A stretch of 16,905 bases of DNA from JANOBJ01 sp031411575 (GTDB lineage Bacteria; Pseudomonadota; Gammaproteobacteria; Burkholderiales; Burkholderiaceae_C), in the NCBI GenBank assembly GCA_031411575.1, contig JANOBJ010000218.1, forward strand, positions 1 to 16,905, given 5' to 3'. The position numbers were made by a program, and so were the translations under genes. Under the pieces are notes generated by a model. The model ran no database searches, was not told the DNA's origin, and saw only the letters and a list, made by a program, of their open reading frames with translations. Each line of letters begins with the position of its first letter. Positions within the stretch are counted from its first letter, which is position 1. Below, piece by piece: positions 13,922 to 16,905 of this stretch.

Positions 13922-14977
13922 TCAGGGCGTCGACACCGGCACGGCGGCCGCTGCGCGAACCAGCTCATTGCGCATCAGCGCCACGGCCTGGCCGCGCGTA
14001 TTGGCGTCCAGCGATACGGCCGAGGTGATGGCGATCACCAGATTCAGCGGGGGGTGGACCCAGATGACCTGGCCGCCCCAGCCGCTGGCCAGGAAGGTGC
14101 GGCGCTCGGGCGCGGCGGGCGCTACCCACCAAAGGTAGCCGTACGCCAGGCCAACCGGCTGGCCGCCGGGGTTCTGGGCGGCAACCGCGGCGCGCGCATA
14201 GGCTTCGGGCACGATCTGCACGCCATTCCACTCGCCCGCGCGCAGGGCAAGCTGGCCCAGCCTGGCCATGTCGCGGGTGCGCAGCCGCAGCCCGCTGTAG
14301 CCGTAGGAATGGCCATTGGCGCCGCGCTCCCACTCAAACGCGTCGATGCCCAGCGGGACGAACAGGTTCGCCGCCGCAAACCGCGACGACACTTGCCCGA
14401 CCGCGCCTTCCAGCGCGACCGACAGCAGGTTGGCGGCCAGGTTGTCATACGCAAATCCCGAGCCCGGCGCGCCTGCCCGCTGGCGCCGCATCAGGAAGGC
14501 CGGATCGTCTGCGGTTGGGCGGGCAAAGCGATCCTGTGGCCGGAAGCCCGCGGTCATTGTCAGCAGGTGCCGTAGGGTCAGCGCCGAAGCATCCGGGCTC
14601 GCATCAGCCGCGCTTGCCGGCAGCAGTTCCGCGACGGGTTGTTCGACGGATCGCACCGCGCCCTTGCCGATGGCAGCGCCAACCGCGAGGGACAGGATGC
14701 TTTTGGTGACGGACTGGACGTCGCGCAAGGTGTCCACGCCCGAGCCCGACTGGTAGTGCTCGAACAGCAGCCGATCGCCCCGAACAACCACGACGCTCTG
14801 AACATCGGCGTAGTTCGCGTCGATCTTTTGGGGCAGCCCCTCAAAGGCGGCGGGCTGGGGGCTTGGCGGTCCGGTCGGAGGGCCGGGCTCGGCGGCAACG
14901 GCCTGCGCACTCGCCACGCTGCTGGCGAAAGCTGGAGCAAGCAATGGCAACGAGGCGAGGGCGGTTCTGCGGTGCAT
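13922..14977 (-). CDS. Exported serine hydrolase, beta-lactamase class C / penicillin-binding-protein fold
   Basis: A 351-residue protein from the ATG at 14977 (MHRRTALASLPLLAPAFASS), chosen because a signal peptide starts there and AAGGA lies at 14989-14993. Upstream in-frame ATGs at 15016 and 15082 would add a charged non-signal extension. The twin arginine in MHRRTALASL leaves Sec or Tat export open. The SxxK motif SVTK is at 89-92 with S89 nucleophile, and Y177-D-N179 matches the YxN motif. SGWGGQ near 299-303 stands where class C enzymes have KTG. That pattern is common in esterases and peptidases of the Pfam beta-lactamase family (PF00144), so antibiotic hydrolysis should not be assumed. 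It would act in the periplasm. Confidence 0.9.
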   Translation of the reverse strand: MHRRTALASLPLLAPAFASSVASAQAVAAEPGPPTGPPSPQPAAFEGLPQKIDANYADVQSVVVVRGDRLLFEHYQSGSGVDTLRDVQSVTKSILSLAVGAAIGKGAVRSVEQPVAELLPASAADASPDASALTLRHLLTMTAGFRPQDRFARPTADDPAFLMRRQRAGAPGSGFAYDNLAANLLSVALEGAVGQVSSRFAAANLFVPLGIDAFEWERGANGHSYGYSGLRLRTRDMARLGQLALRAGEWNGVQIVPEAYARAAVAAQNPGGQPVGLAYGYLWWVAPAAPERRTFLASGWGGQVIWVHPPLNLVIAITSAVSLDANTRGQAVALMRNELVRAAAAVPVSTP

Positions 14978-15114
14978 GGCGAGTTGAGTCCTTGTCCGGT
15001 CGTCACCGTCTGTCATTAGATCGCAGGATTCAGGGTCAGGTGGCTTGCGTTTATCCAATCGTTGCCCACCGGTTCCCTGCATAGCCGTCCGAGGTCAGAC
15101 ACACAGCGTCGAAT

Positions 15115-15142
15115 ACTACAAAATGAATAGCAAACAATGACC
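15115..15142 (+). repeat. Copy C of the 28-bp AT-rich dispersed element
   Basis: It begins ACTACAAAATGAATAGC and ends in the shared core ATAGCAAACAATGACC (15127-15142). It is 24/28 identical to copy B and 22/28 to copy A. Downstream, both B and C continue with a G-rich then A-rich stretch of weak similarity, so the full element may be longer than 28 bp. Confidence 0.7.
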
Positions 15143-15300
15143 AGGGGACGCCGACCACAGCCCGAAAACACTCCTAAACCATGCCAAAACAGGTTTTCCA
15201 CCCGCGAAGCAGCTGAGCCCCGAAAACCCACCCTGTGCGCTTGACCCTGCCCCGAAGGCGGGTTTGTCCTACACGCAAGCCGCCAAAGCACGGTATTCTT

Positions 15301-15315
15301 TGTTGCAGTGCAGCA
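15301..15315. promoter_or_regulatory. Possible PhaR operator upstream of the PHB depolymerase gene
   Basis: The bases TGTTGCAGTGCAGCA form an imperfect palindrome (6 of 7 arm bases pair about a central G). PhaR, the repressor of phasin and PHB-cycle genes, is known to bind TGC/GCA-rich sites, for example CTGC-N3/4-GCAG in Paracoccus and Rhodobacter. The site lies 38 bp before the start codon and just after a -10-like TATTCT (15294-15299), a position suited to repression. No -35 is convincing. Assignment is inference from motif and context. Confidence 0.45.
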
Positions 15316-15353
15316 TTTCCTGCGCGTCTGTACTACGAAAGGATGGTGCACCT

Positions 15354-16721
15354 ATGTCACTTGCCGACATTCTCAAAGCCACCCAGCTGACGCGCGGCGG
15401 GCGCTTGATGGACGCTACCCGGTTGATCCAGAAGGCGCTGGGCCTGACGAAATCGCCGTCCGCGCCTGGCGGGCCAGCCGAGCGCGCCGGTGCCGGTGCC
15501 GATGCCCGCGCTGACACCCGCAGCGGGTCGCACCCCGCAGCCCGTGACGCTGCCCGCTCCGGTGATGATGATGTGGTGGACGCGCCGTTTCGCGAGGTGC
15601 TGCGCAAACCCGCCAATGAAGCCGTTTTCAGCCCGCACGAGGTGCCGGCGCGGCCAGAAGTACAAGGGGCGCCCGACGTCGCGGCACCAAGGGCTGAGCC
15701 GCAGGTCGGGCGGCCAGAAGCCAGGCTGGCGCCGGCGTCCCCAGCACGTCCCGCGAGCTTTGCCGAATCCACCTTTCGCTCGGGCGCCTCGACCTACGCC
15801 TACCGGCTGTATGTGCCGGGCTCAGACGGGGAGGATGCTTCGCCAGGCGCCCCACCACACGCGACCGCCCACACGGCCACGCTGTTACCGCTGGTCGTGC
15901 TGCTGCATGGCTGCAAGCAGGACGCGGCCGACTTTGCGGCGGGCACCGCGATGAACGCGCTGGCCGAGACCGAAAAGTGCCTGGTCCTGTACCCCGAGCA
16001 GTTGTCCAGCGCCAACCCGATGCGCTGCTGGAACTGGTTTGACGCTGCGCACCAGGCGCGCGACACCGGCGAGCCGCACATGATCGCCTCGCTGATCCAG
16101 CACATTCTGGCGACGCACCCGGCCGATCCGTCGCGGGTCTACATTGCCGGGCTGTCGGCGGGCGGGGCGATGGCCGCGCTGATGGCGGGCCTGTACCCCG
16201 AGCTGATTGCCGCCGTCGGCGTGCATTCGGGCCTGCCGGCGGGCGCGGCCAATGACGTGGTGTCGGCGTTCTCGGCCATGCGACGGGGCGCGCGGCCCGG
16301 TGGCACGACAGGGGGCACGGCGGGCGGCACCGCCGAGGGTGATGCGGACGGCGACGCGGTCGTCATGCCCACCATCGTGTTTCACGGCAGCGCCGACAAG
16401 ACCGTCAACCCCGACAACGGCGACCAGATCATCGACGCGGCGCTGGCGGCGCTGGGCAGCGCGGGCATCACGCTGCAGAAGGTCGAGCAGCTTGCGGACA
16501 GCCCGGAGGGTCGTGACCCCGGGGCCGCCAGCCAGCGCGACACGCTGCGCACCGTGTACAGCGCAGCGGGCGGCAAATCGTATGTCGAGCACTGGGCGGT
16601 GGACGCCGGCCCGCACGCCTGGTCGGGCGGCGACGCGGCGGGATCGTTCACCGACCCGCACGGCCCCAACGCGTCAGAGGCGATGCTGGCGTTTTTTCTG
16701 CAGCACCAGCGGGCGGACTAA
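15354..16721 (+). CDS. PHB depolymerase family esterase (intracellular type)
   Basis: A 455-residue protein from ATG 15354, with AAAGGA about 11 bases upstream. No signal peptide. Residues 1-32 (MSLADILKATQLTRGG, then RLMDATRLIQKALG) match the short amphipathic N-terminal motif that recurs in intracellular PHB-depolymerase-family esterases of Burkholderiales. A linker rich in Ala, Pro and Arg spans about 33-140. The catalytic domain has LLHGCKQD (H185), GLSAGG with nucleophile S268, Asp D348 in FHGSADKTVNPDN and His H421 in GPHAWSGGD. It would hydrolyse poly(3-hydroxybutyrate) or related esters, making it part of storage polymer turnover. A Gly/Thr/Asp-rich insert (about 317-337) lies between Ser and Asp. 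A PhaR-like palindrome upstream supports a PHA role. Esters other than PHB remain possible. Confidence 0.9.
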   Translation: MSLADILKATQLTRGGRLMDATRLIQKALGLTKSPSAPGGPAERAGAGADARADTRSGSHPAARDAARSGDDDVVDAPFREVLRKPANEAVFSPHEVPARPEVQGAPDVAAPRAEPQVGRPEARLAPASPARPASFAESTFRSGASTYAYRLYVPGSDGEDASPGAPPHATAHTATLLPLVVLLHGCKQDAADFAAGTAMNALAETEKCLVLYPEQLSSANPMRCWNWFDAAHQARDTGEPHMIASLIQHILATHPADPSRVYIAGLSAGGAMAALMAGLYPELIAAVGVHSGLPAGAANDVVSAFSAMRRGARPGGTTGGTAGGTAEGDADGDAVVMPTIVFHGSADKTVNPDNGDQIIDAALAALGSAGITLQKVEQLADSPEGRDPGAASQRDTLRTVYSAAGGKSYVEHWAVDAGPHAWSGGDAAGSFTDPHGPNASEAMLAFFLQHQRAD

Positions 16722-16766
16722 GCGGCCCCTAAGCCGCCCAACCAAGCCGGCGCGACGACACCCCAA

Positions 16767-16905
16767 CTACGCCGCGACCGCGCGCTTGCGGGCCGGGCTA
16801 CCCGGCTTGCGGGTGGCGCCCGCGGCAGGCGTGACCCGGGCGGGGCGCGCCCGGGACGCCGCGTTGCGGGTTCTGGCGGGCGCGGGCGCGGCCGCCTTGC
16901 GCACG
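16767..16905 (-). CDS. C-terminal tail of an Ala/Arg/Pro-rich protein (5' truncated by window edge)
   Basis: On the minus strand a frame runs from the window edge to TAG at 16767-16769, giving 45 residues ending RKPGSPARKRAVAA. The composition (Ala, Arg, Pro, some Lys, Thr) resembles the disordered basic tails of nucleoid-associated proteins or of phasin-like granule proteins. It converges with the PHB depolymerase gene across 45 bp. In GC-rich DNA such a frame can be accidental, so this is moderate evidence. No function is assigned. Confidence 0.5.
   Translation of the reverse strand, partial: VRKAAAPAPARTRNAASRARPARVTPAAGATRKPGSPARKRAVAA

Larger units (their letters stand above)
14978..15353. 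other. 376-bp divergent intergenic region with repeat C, a hairpin and a possible operator
   Basis: The region lies between the minus-strand serine hydrolase and the plus-strand PHB depolymerase gene. It holds the minus-strand AAGGA site (14989-14993), AT-rich repeat copy C (15115-15142), and a 6-bp hairpin CCTGCC-CCGAA-GGCGGG with one T/G wobble at 15246-15262 followed by TTT. A -10-like TATTCT is at 15294-15299, and a palindrome follows at 15301-15315. Short frames in it look non-coding. Confidence 0.6.

Noticed and set aside
13922..14977. Calling the serine hydrolase an antibiotic-resistance beta-lactamase
   Set aside because: SxxK and YxN are present, but the KTG box is replaced by a GWGG segment; the family is dominated by esterases and peptidases.
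15137..15243. A 35-codon frame starting at the ATG of repeat copy C
   Set aside because: No ribosome site; the ATG belongs to the repeat and the peptide has no recognisable features.
16722..16737. GCGGC-CCCTAA-GCCGC inverted repeat just after the depolymerase stop as a terminator
   Set aside because: The stem is only 5 bp, there is no T-run, and such short GC palindromes are frequent by chance in this composition.

Overview
The window is GC-rich, with dense gene packing and codon third positions dominated by G/C. Protein content points to a betaproteobacterium of the Burkholderiales, most likely Comamonadaceae (relatives of Hydrogenophaga, Polaromonas, Rhodoferax or Acidovorax). Supporting signs are an intracellular-type PHB depolymerase, a Gbd-like 4-hydroxybutyrate dehydrogenase, a thioesterase-GNAT fusion and small AT-rich dispersed repeats between genes. 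The family placement rests on remembered resemblance, not on a search.

Layout. 1-1128 is the 3' end of a large RTX (calcium-binding, type I secreted) protein, closed by a clear intrinsic terminator. 1279-1998 (minus) is a small exported DUF1223 thioredoxin-like protein, divergent from tex (2131-4563), whose coding sequence carries an in-frame 60-bp palindromic repeat. 4680-6978 holds a patatin-like hydrolase, a SnoaL-like protein and a P-loop kinase-like protein, all on plus. The kinase-like gene overlaps tail-to-tail with a minus-strand iron-type alcohol dehydrogenase (Gbd-like, 6948-8084). Divergent from that, 50 bp away, starts a tightly packed plus-strand operon: exported 2-keto-4-pentenoate hydratase/FAH-like protein, HSL-type alpha/beta hydrolase and thioesterase-GNAT fusion. 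After a 125-bp gap come an O-antigen-ligase-family membrane protein with a TPR tail and a small membrane protein. 13922-14977 (minus) is an exported serine hydrolase of the class C beta-lactamase fold. 15354-16721 is a PHB-depolymerase-family esterase preceded by a PhaR-like palindrome. At the right edge is the C-terminal end of a minus-strand Ala/Arg/Pro-rich protein.

How the genes fit together. Most are ordinary accessory or housekeeping genes of this group. A loose theme is short-chain hydroxyacid, acyl-ester and polyhydroxyalkanoate metabolism (Gbd-like dehydrogenase, hydratase, hydrolase, thioesterase, PHB depolymerase), but a joint pathway is inference only. The most unusual features are at the DNA level: a REP-like palindrome translated inside Tex, and a family of 28-bp AT-rich elements (three good copies, one weaker). 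Different copies coincide with a stop codon, a possible start codon and a signal-peptide coding region. I saw no CRISPR array, tRNA, rRNA, transposase, phage gene or obvious defence system.
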